From Streptococcus sp. HMSC034E03 (GTDB lineage Bacteria; Bacillota; Bacilli; Lactobacillales; Streptococcaceae), in the NCBI RefSeq assembly GCF_001811505.1, contig NZ_KV805000.1, positions 1 through 37,174 of the forward strand: a DNA stretch of 37,174 nucleotides, in the 5' to 3' direction. The notes beneath the pieces were generated by a model that saw nothing but the letters and a program-made list of their open reading frames with translations, did no database searches and was not told the DNA's origin. The translations under genes and the position numbers were made by a program. Position 1 is the stretch's first letter, and each line of letters opens with the position of its first letter. This document shows, piece by piece, positions 8,992 through 18,535 of the stretch.

Positions 8992-9035
8992 TAGTTCGTG
9001 AAATATTTGATATTTAGTAAAAACTGTGTTAGAAT
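8992..9035 (+). promoter_or_regulatory. pur operon promoter with candidate PurR half-site
   Basis: TTGATA (9007-9012), a 17-nt spacer and TAGAAT (9030-9035) preceded by TG form a strong promoter about 33 nt before the purC ATG. Just upstream, GTTCGT at 8992-8997 is the complement of ACGAAC, the core of streptococcal PurR (Pur-box) sites as I recall them. The full 13-bp box is not matched well (10 of 13), so the operator is tentative while the promoter is good. Confidence 0.6.
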
Positions 9036-9067
9036 GATGTAAAGTAATACGAAAGGCGAACAATAAA

Positions 9068-9775
9068 ATGTCCAGTAAACTTATTTATACGGGAAAAGCT
9101 AAAGATATCTATACTACTGAAGACGAAAATGTGATTAAGTCGGTCTACAAGGACCAGGCAACCATGCTGAATGGAGCTCGCAAAGAGACCATAGAGGGGA
9201 AAGGTGTGCTCAATAATCAGATTTCGTCTCTTATTTTCGAAAAATTGAATGCGGCTGGTGTGGCGACACACTTTATCGAACGTATTTCTGACACTGCACA
9301 ACTCAATAAGAAGGTGACCATCATTCCTTTGGAGGTTGTTCTTCGTAACGTGACTGCAGGTTCTTTTTCTAAACGTTTTGGCGTGGAAGAAGGTTTGGAC
9401 TTGAAAACTCCTATCGTTGAATTTTACTATAAGAACGATGATTTGGATGATCCATTCATCAATGATGAGCATGTCAAGTTCTTGGATATTGCCAATGATG
9501 AACAAATTGCTTATATCAAGGAAGAAACACGTCGCATCAATGGATTGCTGAAAGATTGGTTTGCACAAATTGGTCTTCGTTTGATTGACTTTAAATTGGA
9601 ATTCGGTTTTGATAAGGATGGCAAGATCATCTTGGCAGATGAATTCTCACCAGACAATTGCCGCCTTTGGGATGCTGAAGGGCACCACATGGACAAGGAT
9701 GTTTTCCGTAGGGACTTGGGCAGTTTGACAGATGTGTACAAGGTTGTGTTAGAGAAATTGCAGGGCTTGAAGTAA
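9068..9775 (+). CDS. purC: SAICAR synthase (PurC)
   Basis: PurC (235 residues) joins CAIR and aspartate with ATP to make SAICAR. The N-terminal YTGKAKDIY glycine/lysine loop (about 7-15) and the core [11 protein letters not shown] (about 97-107) and [13 protein letters not shown] (near 191) are typical. The length is normal for the short bacterial form. It is the first gene of the purine operon and has its own promoter. AAAGG precedes the start. purL follows 63 nt later across a gap holding a small imperfect hairpin (TTGAAACG with CGTCTTCAA, 9781-9806). Confidence 0.96.
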   Translation: MSSKLIYTGKAKDIYTTEDENVIKSVYKDQATMLNGARKETIEGKGVLNNQISSLIFEKLNAAGVATHFIERISDTAQLNKKVTIIPLEVVLRNVTAGSFSKRFGVEEGLDLKTPIVEFYYKNDDLDDPFINDEHVKFLDIANDEQIAYIKEETRRINGLLKDWFAQIGLRLIDFKLEFGFDKDGKIILADEFSPDNCRLWDAEGHHMDKDVFRRDLGSLTDVYKVVLEKLQGLK

Positions 9776-9838
9776 CCTGTTTGAAACGGAAAAACTTCGT
9801 CTTCAATAACTTATTTGAATAGAAATAAAGGAACTAAA

Positions 9839-12800
9839 ATGGATAAACGTATTTTCGTTGAGAAAAAAGCTGATTTTCGTGTCAAATCTGACTCTTTAGT
9901 AAAAGAATTACAGCATAATCTTCAGCTGAAAACCTTGAAGGATCTTCGGATTGTTCAGGTTTACGATGTCTTTAATTTGGCAGAGGACTTGTTTGCGCGT
10001 GCGGAAAAACATATTTTTTCTGAGCAGGTGACCGATACTGTTTTGGATGAAGCGTCTGTGCAAGCAGACCTTGCTAACTATGCTTTCTTTGCTATCGAAA
10101 GTTTGCCTGGTCAATTTGACCAACGTGCAGCATCTTCACAGGAAGCTTTGCTTTTGCTTGGTAGCTCAAGTGATGTAACGGTGAATACAGCGCAACTTTA
10201 CTTGGTTAACAAGGATATTGATGCGAATGAATTGGAAGCTGTCAAAAACTACCTCTTGAACCCAGTAGATTCTCGTTTTAAAGATATCACTCTTGGCATT
10301 GCGAAACAGGATTTCTCTGAGTCTGATAAGACCATTCCAAGTTTGGCTTTCTTTGAAACTTATACGGCAGAAGATTTTGCTAAGTATAAGGCAGAGCAAG
10401 GATTGGCCATGGAAGTGGATGACCTTCTCTTCATTCAAGATTACTTCAAGTCAATTGGACGTGTGCCAACTGAGACTGAGCTTAAGGTTTTGGATACTTA
10501 TTGGTCTGACCACTGCCGTCACACAACTTTTGAGACGGAGTTGAAGAATATCGACTTCTCAGCTTCTAAATTCCAAAAACAATTGCAAGCGACTTATGAC
10601 AAGTATATTGCCATGCGTGATGAGTTGGGACGTACCGAAAAGCCTCAAACCTTGATGGATATGGCGACTATTTTTGGTCGTTATGAGCGTGCCAATGGCC
10701 GCTTGGATGACATGGAAGTGTCTGATGAAATCAATGCCTGCTCTGTTGAAATTGAAGTGGATGTCAATGGTGTCAAAGAGCCATGGCTTCTCATGTTCAA
10801 GAACGAAACCCACAACCACCCAACGGAGATCGAACCATTTGGTGGGGCTGCTACTTGTATCGGTGGGGCCATTCGTGACCCATTGTCAGGTCGTTCATAT
10901 GTTTACCAAGCCATGCGTATCTCGGGTGCTGGCGATATTACAGCTCCGATTTCAGAAACTCGCGCTGGGAAATTGCCACAACAAGTGATTTCTAAAACAG
11001 CGGCTCACGGTTATTCTTCATATGGTAACCAAATTGGTCTTGCAACAACTTATGTTCGTGAATACTTCCACCCAGGTTTTGTTGCTAAGCGTATGGAGCT
11101 AGGTGCTGTTGTCGGTGCGGCTCCTAAGGAAAATGTTGTCCGTGAAAAACCTGAAGCAGGTGATGTGATTATCTTGCTCGGTGGTAAGACTGGACGTGAT
11201 GGTGTCGGTGGTGCGACAGGTTCTTCTAAAGTTCAAACGGTTGAATCTGTTGAAACAGCTGGTGCTGAGGTTCAAAAAGGGAATGCCATCGAAGAGCGTA
11301 AGATTCAACGTCTTTTCCGTAATGGGGAAGTAACACGTCTGATCAAGAAATCAAATGACTTTGGTGCTGGTGGTGTCTGTGTGGCTATCGGTGAATTGGC
11401 AGATGGTCTTGAAATTGATCTAGACAAAGTGCCATTGAAATATCAAGGCTTGAACGGTACAGAAATTGCCATTTCTGAATCTCAGGAACGTATGGCTGTA
11501 GTGGTTCGTCCAGATGATGTAGATGCCTTCATTGCAGCATGTAATAAAGAAAATATTGACGCGGTTGTCGTTGCGACAGTGACTGAAAAACCAAATCTTG
11601 TTATGCACTGGAATGGCGAAACCATCGTTGATTTGGAACGTCGTTTCCTCGATACAAACGGTGTACGTGTAGTTGTGGATGCTAAGGTAGTTGACAAGGA
11701 TGTCAAGCTTTCAGAAGAACGTCAAACATCTGCCGAAACCCTTGAAGCAGATACGCTGGAAGTCTTGGCTGACCTCAACCATGCTAGTCAAAAAGGGTTA
11801 CAAACCATCTTTGATAGCTCAGTTGGTCGTTCAACTGTTAATCACCCACTTGGTGGTCGTTACCAAATCACACCAACTGAAGCTTCCGTACAGAAATTGC
11901 CAGTTCAACATGGTGTGACAACAACTGCTTCTGTTATGGCGCAAGGGTTCAACCCTTATCTAGCAGAATGGTCTCCATATCATGGTGCTGCATATGCAGT
12001 CATCGAAGCAACAGCTCGTTTGGTTGCTGTTGGTGCAAACTGGTCTAAGGCTCGTTTCTCTTATCAAGAATACTTCGAACGTATGGATAAACAAGCAGAG
12101 CGTTTTGGTCAGCCAGTAGCAGCTCTCCTAGGCTCTATCGAAGCTCAGATTCAGCTTGGCTTGCCATCTATCGGTGGGAAGGACTCTATGTCTGGTACCT
12201 TTGAAGAATTGACAGTACCACCAACCTTGGTTGCTTTTGGGGTTACAACTGCAGATAGTAGTAAGGTCCTTTCTCCAGAATTTAAAGCTGCTGGTGAAAA
12301 TATCTATTACATCCCAGGTCAAGCTTTGGCACAAGAAATTGACTTCGATCTGATCAAGTCTAACTTTGCTCAATTTGAAGCCATCCAAGCTGATCACAAA
12401 GTAACAGCAGCATCAGCTGTCAAATATGGTGGTGTCCTTGAAGCCCTTGCCCTTGCAACATTTGGTAACCATATTGGTGCCACTGTAACCCTTGAAAATC
12501 TTGAGACTGCCTTGACAGCTCAATTGGGTGGATTCGTCTTCACATCTCCGGAAGATATTGCAGGGATTGCCAAGATTGGACAAACAGCAGCTGACTTTAC
12601 ACTTGCTGTCAATGGTGTAACGCTTGATGGACACAAACTTGACAGTGCCTTCCAAGGTAAATTGGAAGAAGTTTACCCGACGGAATTTGCACAAGCAACT
12701 GAGTTGGAAGAAGTACCTGCTGTGGCATCAGATGCTGTTGTCAAAGCTAAAGAAACAGTTGAGACACCAGTGGTTTACATCCCAGTGTTTCCAGGTACCA

Positions 12801-13564
12801 ACTCAGAATATGACTCCGCTAAAGCCTTTGAAAAAGAAGGGGCAAAAGTCAACTTGGTACCATTTGTAACACTTAACGAAGAGGCTATTGTCAAGTCTGT
12901 TGACACCATGGTTGACAATATCGAGAAAGCCAATATTCTCTTCTTTGCAGGTGGCTTCTCGGCAGCAGATGAACCAGATGGATCAGCTAAATTTATCGTT
13001 AATATCTTGCTTAACGAAAAAGTACGTGCAGCCATTGATAGCTTCATCGAAGGTGGTGGTTTGATTATCGGTATCTGTAACGGATTCCAAGCTCTTGTCA
13101 AATCAGGTCTTCTTCCATACGGTAACTTTGAAGATGCAGGCAGCACTAGTCCAACCCTCTTCTACAATGATGCCAACCAACACGTAGCTAAGATGGTTGA
13201 AACACGTATTGCTAACACGAACTCACCATGGCTTGCTGGAGTAGAAGTTGGTGACATTCATGCCATCCCAGTATCACACGGTGAAGGTAAATTTGTCGTG
13301 ACAGCTGAAGAATTTGCAGAGCTTCGTGATAATGGTCAAATCTTTACCCAATATGTTGACTTCGAAGGTAAACCAAGCATGGATTCAAAATACAATCCTA
13401 ACGGATCTGTCAATGCGATTGAAGGTATCACCAGTAAGAACGGTCAAATTATTGGGAAGATGGGGCACTCAGAACGTTTCGAAGACGGTCTCTTCCAAAA
13501 TATTCCAGGAAATAAAGACCAATATCTCTTTGCATCAGCGGTTAAATACTTTACTGGAAAATAG
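9839..13564 (+). CDS. purL: Phosphoribosylformylglycinamidine synthase, single-chain large type (PurL)
   Basis: This 1241-residue enzyme converts FGAR and glutamine to FGAM. It is the fused single-chain form, unlike the PurS/PurQ/PurL set of bacilli. In order it has an N-terminal PurS-like region, the linker with the WSDHCRHTTF motif (near residues 221-230), tandem synthetase halves, and a C-terminal glutaminase domain from about 970 with nucleophile C1080 (GICNGFQ), H1210 and E1212 (GHSERFE). I chose the ATG at 9839 over 9815 because AAAGGAAC sits at correct spacing. The gene is intact. An unusual structured gap separates it from purF. Confidence 0.96.
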   Translation: MDKRIFVEKKADFRVKSDSLVKELQHNLQLKTLKDLRIVQVYDVFNLAEDLFARAEKHIFSEQVTDTVLDEASVQADLANYAFFAIESLPGQFDQRAASSQEALLLLGSSSDVTVNTAQLYLVNKDIDANELEAVKNYLLNPVDSRFKDITLGIAKQDFSESDKTIPSLAFFETYTAEDFAKYKAEQGLAMEVDDLLFIQDYFKSIGRVPTETELKVLDTYWSDHCRHTTFETELKNIDFSASKFQKQLQATYDKYIAMRDELGRTEKPQTLMDMATIFGRYERANGRLDDMEVSDEINACSVEIEVDVNGVKEPWLLMFKNETHNHPTEIEPFGGAATCIGGAIRDPLSGRSYVYQAMRISGAGDITAPISETRAGKLPQQVISKTAAHGYSSYGNQIGLATTYVREYFHPGFVAKRMELGAVVGAAPKENVVREKPEAGDVIILLGGKTGRDGVGGATGSSKVQTVESVETAGAEVQKGNAIEERKIQRLFRNGEVTRLIKKSNDFGAGGVCVAIGELADGLEIDLDKVPLKYQGLNGTEIAISESQERMAVVVRPDDVDAFIAACNKENIDAVVVATVTEKPNLVMHWNGETIVDLERRFLDTNGVRVVVDAKVVDKDVKLSEERQTSAETLEADTLEVLADLNHASQKGLQTIFDSSVGRSTVNHPLGGRYQITPTEASVQKLPVQHGVTTTASVMAQGFNPYLAEWSPYHGAAYAVIEATARLVAVGANWSKARFSYQEYFERMDKQAERFGQPVAALLGSIEAQIQLGLPSIGGKDSMSGTFEELTVPPTLVAFGVTTADSSKVLSPEFKAAGENIYYIPGQALAQEIDFDLIKSNFAQFEAIQADHKVTAASAVKYGGVLEALALATFGNHIGATVTLENLETALTAQLGGFVFTSPEDIAGIAKIGQTAADFTLAVNGVTLDGHKLDSAFQGKLEEVYPTEFAQATELEEVPAVASDAVVKAKETVETPVVYIPVFPGTNSEYDSAKAFEKEGAKVNLVPFVTLNEEAIVKSVDTMVDNIEKANILFFAGGFSAADEPDGSAKFIVNILLNEKVRAAIDSFIEGGGLIIGICNGFQALVKSGLLPYGNFEDAGSTSPTLFYNDANQHVAKMVETRIANTNSPWLAGVEVGDIHAIPVSHGEGKFVVTAEEFAELRDNGQIFTQYVDFEGKPSMDSKYNPNGSVNAIEGITSKNGQIIGKMGHSERFEDGLFQNIPGNKDQYLFASAVKYFTGK

Positions 13565-13625
13565 GCTTTGCAGATTTTCTAATAGATAACCATCAGTAAA
13601 TGTAAAATCAAGTAGATCTAACTTA

Positions 13626-13708
13626 CGACAATTGCAAATGATTTATTGTTGCGAGTGAAACGAGCTTCTGCCGTATCATTCCGCTCTAGTATCGTTAAGG
13701 AATGATAC
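13626..13708 (+). ncRNA. Candidate structured RNA element upstream of purF
   Basis: Three consecutive hairpins fill the purL-purF gap. The first is 13626-13632 with 13645-13651. The second is GCGAGTGAAACGAGC (13651-13665), which can form a stem with tandem G-A pairs and a short loop. The third is a perfect 10-bp stem GTATCATTCC/GGAATGATAC (13673-13682, 13699-13708). No T-run follows, so it is not a standard terminator. The motif order and the distance to the start codon (24 nt) match the purD-purE gap. The purF ribosome binding site after it is poor (TTAGG), so control of translation is possible. Confidence 0.45.
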
Positions 13709-13732
13709 ACAAATAAAAATTAGGTATATAAA

Positions 13733-15175
13733 ATGACATACGAAGTAAAATCTCTTAATGAGGAATGTGGTGTTTTTGGTATCTGGGGTCACCCAGACGC
13801 TGCCAAATTGACCTATTTTGGACTCCATAGCCTTCAGCACCGTGGTCAGGAGGGGGCAGGAATCCTCTCCAATGACCAAGGGAAATTGAAGCGTCATCGT
13901 GATATGGGGCTTTTATCAGAAGTCTTCAAAAATCCTGCGAATTTGGATAAATTGACAGGAACTGGAGCGATTGGGCACGTGCGTTATGCGACTGCGGGAG
14001 AAGCTTCTGTAGACAATATCCAACCTTTCCTTTTCCGCTTTCATGATATGCAGTTTGGTTTGGTTCATAATGGGAATCTGACCAATGCAGAATCGCTCAA
14101 GCAAGAATTGGAACAAAGAGGAGCGATTTTCAGCTCAACCTCTGACTCTGAAATCTTGGCTCACCTTATTCGCCGTAGCCACAATCCAAACCTGATGGGT
14201 AAAATCAAGGAAGCACTCAGTCTTGTTAAAGGTGGTTTTGCTTATCTCTTGATGTTTGAAGATAAGTTAATTGCCGCGCTTGACCCAAATGGCTTCCGTC
14301 CTCTGTCAATCGGGAAAATGGCTAATGGAGCAGTAGTGGTTTCATCTGAAACCTGTGCCTTTGAAGTAATCGGTGCTGAGTGGATTCGCGATGTGAAACC
14401 AGGCGAAATTGTCATCATTGATGACAATGGCATCCAGTATGACAGCTATACAAACGATACTCAGCTGGCAATCTGTTCCATGGAGTATATCTACTTTGCC
14501 CGTCCCGACTCTAACATCCACGGAGTCAATGTTCATACGGCACGTAAGCGAATGGGAGCTCAATTGGCACGTGAATTCAAGCATGAAGCTGATATCGTAG
14601 TTGGGGTACCAAACTCCTCACTCAGTGCCGCTATGGGTTTTGCGGAAGAATCTGGTCTGCCAAATGAGATGGGTCTCATCAAGAACCAATATACGCAACG
14701 GACCTTTATCCAGCCGACTCAAGAATTGCGCGAGCAAGGGGTTCGGATGAAATTGTCTGCCGTTTCTGGTGTCGTTAAAGGCAAACGCGTGGTCATGATT
14801 GATGATTCGATTGTACGAGGAACAACATCACGTCGCATTGTCCAACTCTTGAAAGAAGCGGGGGCATCAGAAGTACACGTTGCCATTGGTAGTCCTGCTC
14901 TTGCCTATCCATGTTTCTACGGGATTGATATCCAGACACGTCAGGAGCTGATTGCGGCCAATCATACGGTCGAAGAGACTCGCCAAATCATTGGTGCGGA
15001 TAGTCTGACTTATCTTTCTATTGATGGCTTGATTGATTCTATCGGCATCGAAACAGATGCGCCAAATGGCGGTCTCTGTGTCGCTTACTTTGACGGTGAC
15101 TACCCAACGCCTCTCTACGACTATGAAGAAGACTATCGTAGAAGTTTGGATGACAAGATCAGTTTTTACAAATAG
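13733..15175 (+). CDS. purF: Amidophosphoribosyltransferase (PurF)
   Basis: PurF (480 residues) makes phosphoribosylamine from PRPP and glutamine, the committed step of purine synthesis. An 11-residue propeptide (MTYEVKSLNEE) precedes the nucleophile C12 of the N-terminal glutaminase domain. The PRPP-binding loop VVMIDDSIVRGTTS is at 353-366. Three of the four cysteines that hold the 4Fe-4S cluster in Bacillus PurF appear conserved (C248 in AICSMEY, one in YPCFYG, one in GLCVAYF). The fourth position, CxxC in Bacillus, reads Tyr here. Cluster binding is therefore doubtful, although the propeptide remains. Confidence 0.95.
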   Translation: MTYEVKSLNEECGVFGIWGHPDAAKLTYFGLHSLQHRGQEGAGILSNDQGKLKRHRDMGLLSEVFKNPANLDKLTGTGAIGHVRYATAGEASVDNIQPFLFRFHDMQFGLVHNGNLTNAESLKQELEQRGAIFSSTSDSEILAHLIRRSHNPNLMGKIKEALSLVKGGFAYLLMFEDKLIAALDPNGFRPLSIGKMANGAVVVSSETCAFEVIGAEWIRDVKPGEIVIIDDNGIQYDSYTNDTQLAICSMEYIYFARPDSNIHGVNVHTARKRMGAQLAREFKHEADIVVGVPNSSLSAAMGFAEESGLPNEMGLIKNQYTQRTFIQPTQELREQGVRMKLSAVSGVVKGKRVVMIDDSIVRGTTSRRIVQLLKEAGASEVHVAIGSPALAYPCFYGIDIQTRQELIAANHTVEETRQIIGADSLTYLSIDGLIDSIGIETDAPNGGLCVAYFDGDYPTPLYDYEEDYRRSLDDKISFYK

Positions 15176-15215
15176 ACGGCTAAAGACTCTCGATTAAAGA
15201 AAAGGAATGAATAAA

Positions 15216-16238
15216 ATGACAAATAAGAATGCATACGCTCAATCAGGTGTGGACGTTGAAGCGGGTTATGAGGTTGTAGAACGAATCAAAAAACACGTAG
15301 CACGTACAGAGCGTGCGGGTGTTATGGGAGCTCTTGGTGGTTTTGGTGGCATGTTCGACCTTTCAAAAACAGGTGTTAAAGAGCCAGTTTTGATCTCAGG
15401 AACAGATGGTGTCGGAACTAAACTTATGCTTGCTATCAAGTACGACAAGCACGATACTATCGGTCAGGACTGTGTGGCTATGTGTGTCAACGATATCATC
15501 GCTGCAGGGGCAGAGCCTCTTTACTTCTTGGACTATATCGCAACTGGGAAAAATGAACCAGCTAAGCTAGAACAAGTGGTTGCTGGTGTGGCTGAAGGTT
15601 GTGTACAAGCCGGTGCAGCCCTTATCGGTGGTGAAACGGCTGAAATGCCTGGCATGTACGGCGAAGACGACTATGACTTGGCTGGTTTCGCAGTCGGTGT
15701 GGCTGAAAAATCTCAAATCATCGACGGTTCAAAAGTAGCAGCAGGTGATGTGATTTTGGGGCTTGCTTCAAGCGGTATCCACTCAAATGGTTATTCACTT
15801 GTTCGTCGTGTCTTTGCTGATTACACAGGTGAAGAAGTATTGCCTGAGTTAGAAGGTAAGAAACTCAAGGAAGTCCTACTCGAACCAACTCGTATCTACG
15901 TCAAAGCTGCTTTGCCACTCATCAAAGAAGAATTGGTCAACGGGATTGCCCACATCACAGGTGGTGGTTTCATCGAAAATGTACCACGTATGTTCGCGGA
16001 TGACTTGGCTGCTGAAATTGACGAAAGCAAAGTCCCTGTTCTTCCAATTTTCAAAGCCCTTGAAAAATATGGCCAAATCAAACACGAAGAAATGTTTGAA
16101 ATCTTCAACATGGGTGTGGGGCTTATGCTTGCAGTGAAACCAGAACATGTTGAACGGGTCAAAGAGCTTCTCGACGAACCTGTTTATGAAATCGGTCAGA
16201 TTGTCAAGAAGGCAGATGCAAGTGTGGTGATAAAATAA
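15216..16238 (+). CDS. purM: Phosphoribosylformylglycinamidine cyclo-ligase (PurM)
   Basis: PurM (340 residues) closes FGAM to AIR using [12 protein letters not shown], the [11 protein letters not shown] motif and NGYSLVRR are family signatures. I chose the ATG at 15216 ([17 protein letters not shown]) because AAAGGA directly abuts the earlier ATG at 15207, leaving no spacing, and because the shorter form matches the family N-terminus. Its TAA shares one base with the purN ATG (TAATG), a coupled arrangement. Confidence 0.95.
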   Translation: MTNKNAYAQSGVDVEAGYEVVERIKKHVARTERAGVMGALGGFGGMFDLSKTGVKEPVLISGTDGVGTKLMLAIKYDKHDTIGQDCVAMCVNDIIAAGAEPLYFLDYIATGKNEPAKLEQVVAGVAEGCVQAGAALIGGETAEMPGMYGEDDYDLAGFAVGVAEKSQIIDGSKVAAGDVILGLASSGIHSNGYSLVRRVFADYTGEEVLPELEGKKLKEVLLEPTRIYVKAALPLIKEELVNGIAHITGGGFIENVPRMFADDLAAEIDESKVPVLPIFKALEKYGQIKHEEMFEIFNMGVGLMLAVKPEHVERVKELLDEPVYEIGQIVKKADASVVIK

Positions 16239-16849
16239 TGGCTAAAAAAATTGCTGTTTTTGCCTCTGGCAACGGCTCAAACTTTCAGGTGATTGCGGAA
16301 CAATTTCCAGTAGAATTTGTCTTTTCAGATCACCGGGATGCCTATGTACTTGAGCGTGCAGAAAATCTTGGAGTTTTATCCTATGCCTTCGAACTCAAGG
16401 AGTTTGAGAACAAGACAGACTATGAAGGAGCCATTGTTGAGCTCTTAGATGAACACCAGATTGACTTGGTTTGTCTCGCAGGTTACATGAAAATCGTCGG
16501 TCCAACCTTATTAGCAGCTTATGAAGGCCGTATCATCAATATTCACCCGGCTTATCTCCCTGAATTTCCAGGTGCTCATGGTATTGAGGATGCTTGGAAT
16601 GCAGGTGTTACTGAGAGTGGCGTGACCATTCACTGGGTTGACTCAGGTGTTGATACCGGTAAGGTCATCAAACAAGTCCGTGTACCACGCCTTGAAGGGG
16701 ATACCCTTGATACTTTCGAGACTCGTATCCACGAAACAGAGTACAAACTTTATCCAGAAGTCTTGGATAGTTTGGGAGTGGCACGCAAACAAGGAAGTGC
16801 TAGAGCTGAAAGGGAATTTTCGACTGTAGCAGAGAAAGAACTTTTTTAA
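16238..16849 (+). CDS. purN: Phosphoribosylglycinamide formyltransferase (PurN)
   Basis: PurN (203 residues) transfers a formyl group from 10-formyl-THF to GAR. The catalytic triad is visible as N101, H103 (NIHPAYLP) and D139 (VDSGVDTG), with the N-terminal ASGNGSNFQ phosphate loop at about 9-17. The protein runs roughly 20 residues longer than most PurN proteins. The extra tail after VLDSLGV is charged and low in recognisable signal. In S. pneumoniae as I recall it a vanZ gene lies between purN and purH; here only 17 nt separate them, so the tail may mark an old deletion or recombination junction. Confidence 0.94.
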   Translation: MAKKIAVFASGNGSNFQVIAEQFPVEFVFSDHRDAYVLERAENLGVLSYAFELKEFENKTDYEGAIVELLDEHQIDLVCLAGYMKIVGPTLLAAYEGRIINIHPAYLPEFPGAHGIEDAWNAGVTESGVTIHWVDSGVDTGKVIKQVRVPRLEGDTLDTFETRIHETEYKLYPEVLDSLGVARKQGSARAEREFSTVAEKELF

Positions 16850-16866
16850 AAAGGAAAAGAAAGAAC

Positions 16867-18414
16867 ATGACTAAACGAGCACTTATTTCAGTCTCAGATA
16901 AAGCGGGCATCGTTGAATTTGCCCAAGAACTCAAAAAACTCGGTTGGGATATCATCTCGACAGGTGGGACCAAGATTGCCCTTGACAATGCTGGAGTGGA
17001 CACCATTGCAATCGACGATGTGACTGGTTTCCCAGAAATGATGGACGGTCGTGTGAAGACCCTCCACCCAAATATCCACGGAGGACTTCTCGCTCGTCGT
17101 GACTTGGATAGTCACTTGGAAGCAGCTAAGGACAACAAGATTGAGCTCATTGACCTTGTGGTGGTCAACCTTTACCCATTTAAGGAAACTATCCTTAAAC
17201 CAGATGTGACTTATGCTGATGCAGTTGAAAATATCGATATTGGTGGGCCATCTATGCTTCGTTCAGCAGCGAAAAATCATGCCAGTGTTACAGTTGTGGT
17301 AGATCCTGCTGACTACGCTGTGATTTTGGACGAATTGGTAGCAAACGGCGAAACCTCTTATGAAACTCGCCAACGTTTGGCAGCCAAAGTATTTCGTCAC
17401 ACAGCGGCTTATGACGCCTTGATTGCAGAATACTTCACAGCTCAAGTCGGAGAAAGCAAGCCAGAAAAACTCACTTTGACTTATGACCTCAAGCAACCAA
17501 TGCGTTACGGTGAGAACCCTCAACAAGACGCAGACTTCTACCAAAAAGCCTTGCCAACGGATTACTCGATTGCATCAGCGAAACAGCTCAACGGTAAGGA
17601 ATTGTCCTTCAACAATATCCGTGACGCTGATGCAGCAATCCGCATCATCCGTGATTTTAAAGACCGTCCAACCGTTGTAGCTCTCAAACACATGAACCCA
17701 TGTGGAATCGGTCAAGCTGACGATATCGAAACAGCTTGGGACTACGCTTATGAGTCTGACCCAGTTTCTATCTTCGGTGGTATTGTCGTTCTCAACCGTG
17801 AAGTGGACGCTGTGACAGCTAAAAAAATGCACGGTGTTTTCCTTGAAATCATCATTGCGCCAAGCTATTCTGACGAAGCGCTTGAAATCTTGACAACTAA
17901 GAAGAAAAACTTGCGCATCCTAGCTTTGCCATTTGACGCCCAAGATGCTAGTGAAGTGGAAGCAGAATACACAGGTGTTGTCGGTGGACTCCTCGTTCAA
18001 AACCAAGACGTGATCAAAGAAAGCCCAGCTGACTGGCAAGTGGTAACCAAACGCCAACCAACTGAGACAGAGGCAACTGCTCTTGAATTTGCTTGGAAAG
18101 CTATCAAGTATGTCAAATCAAACGGTATCATCGTAACTAACGACCACATGACATTGGGTGTTGGCCCTGGTCAAACCAATCGCGTGGCTTCCGTCCGTAT
18201 TGCTATTGACCAAGCTAAAGACCGTCTTGACGGCGCTGTCCTTGCTTCAGATGCCTTCTTCCCATTTGCGGATAACGTGGAAGAAATCGCCAAAGCAGGT
18301 ATCAAAGCTATCATCCAGCCTGGAGGATCCGTCCGTGACCAAGAGTCTATCGAAGCTGCTGATAAATACGGCTTGACTATGGTCTTCACAGGCGTGAGAC
18401 ATTTTAGACATTAA
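16867..18414 (+). CDS. purH: Bifunctional AICAR transformylase / IMP cyclohydrolase (PurH)
   Basis: PurH (515 residues) performs the last two steps to IMP. The N-terminal MGS-like cyclohydrolase domain (about 1-195) begins [14 protein letters not shown] and contains STGGT and HPNIHGG. The C-terminal transformylase domain carries the catalytic pair K274-H275 in ALKHMNPCG and the GGSVRD motif near the end. The length is normal. A strong terminator follows directly, so the purC-to-purH block can be a separate transcription unit from purD-purE-purK. Confidence 0.96.
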   Translation: MTKRALISVSDKAGIVEFAQELKKLGWDIISTGGTKIALDNAGVDTIAIDDVTGFPEMMDGRVKTLHPNIHGGLLARRDLDSHLEAAKDNKIELIDLVVVNLYPFKETILKPDVTYADAVENIDIGGPSMLRSAAKNHASVTVVVDPADYAVILDELVANGETSYETRQRLAAKVFRHTAAYDALIAEYFTAQVGESKPEKLTLTYDLKQPMRYGENPQQDADFYQKALPTDYSIASAKQLNGKELSFNNIRDADAAIRIIRDFKDRPTVVALKHMNPCGIGQADDIETAWDYAYESDPVSIFGGIVVLNREVDAVTAKKMHGVFLEIIIAPSYSDEALEILTTKKKNLRILALPFDAQDASEVEAEYTGVVGGLLVQNQDVIKESPADWQVVTKRQPTETEATALEFAWKAIKYVKSNGIIVTNDHMTLGVGPGQTNRVASVRIAIDQAKDRLDGAVLASDAFFPFADNVEEIAKAGIKAIIQPGGSVRDQESIEAADKYGLTMVFTGVRHFRH

Positions 18415-18421
18415 TAAAATA

Positions 18422-18451
18422 AAAGGGAAGAAAACAGTTTCTTTCCTTTTT
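18422..18451 (+). terminator. Intrinsic terminator between purH and purD
   Basis: A 12-bp stem with one G-U pair (18422-18433 with 18438-18449, loop ACAG) is purine-rich on the left and ends in a T-run. It begins a few bases after the purH stop. Confidence 0.8.
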
Positions 18452-18483
18452 ATGCTTTAAAAGCGAAACGAAACAAGATTAAA

Positions 18484-18503
18484 ACGAACGTTTATGGTAT
18501 AAT
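18484..18503 (+). promoter_or_regulatory. purD promoter with candidate PurR site
   Basis: TATAAT at 18498-18503 preceded by TG at 18495-18496 is an extended -10 element, about 33 nt before the purD ATG. The -35 region is weak. ACGAAC at 18484-18489 sits where the -35 would be and repeats the ACGAAC core seen, inverted, at the purC promoter. Further CGAA tracts lie at 18460-18475. This suggests a second PurR-controlled start, pending proof. Confidence 0.55.
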
Positions 18504-18535
18504 ATTAGTAAATAATTCGCAAAAGAGGTTATAAG

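Noticed and set aside
8961-9067. Purine riboswitch upstream of purC
   Set aside because: The promoter lies only about 33 nt from the purC ATG, leaving no room for an aptamer, and no purine-riboswitch core is seen.
9029-9568. A 179-codon minus-strand open frame over purC
   Set aside because: It is antisense to purC, with no recognisable protein features.
13673-13708. Simple rho-independent terminator before purF
   Set aside because: The stem is strong but is followed by an A-rich stretch and not a T-run, and ending transcription there would cut off purF.
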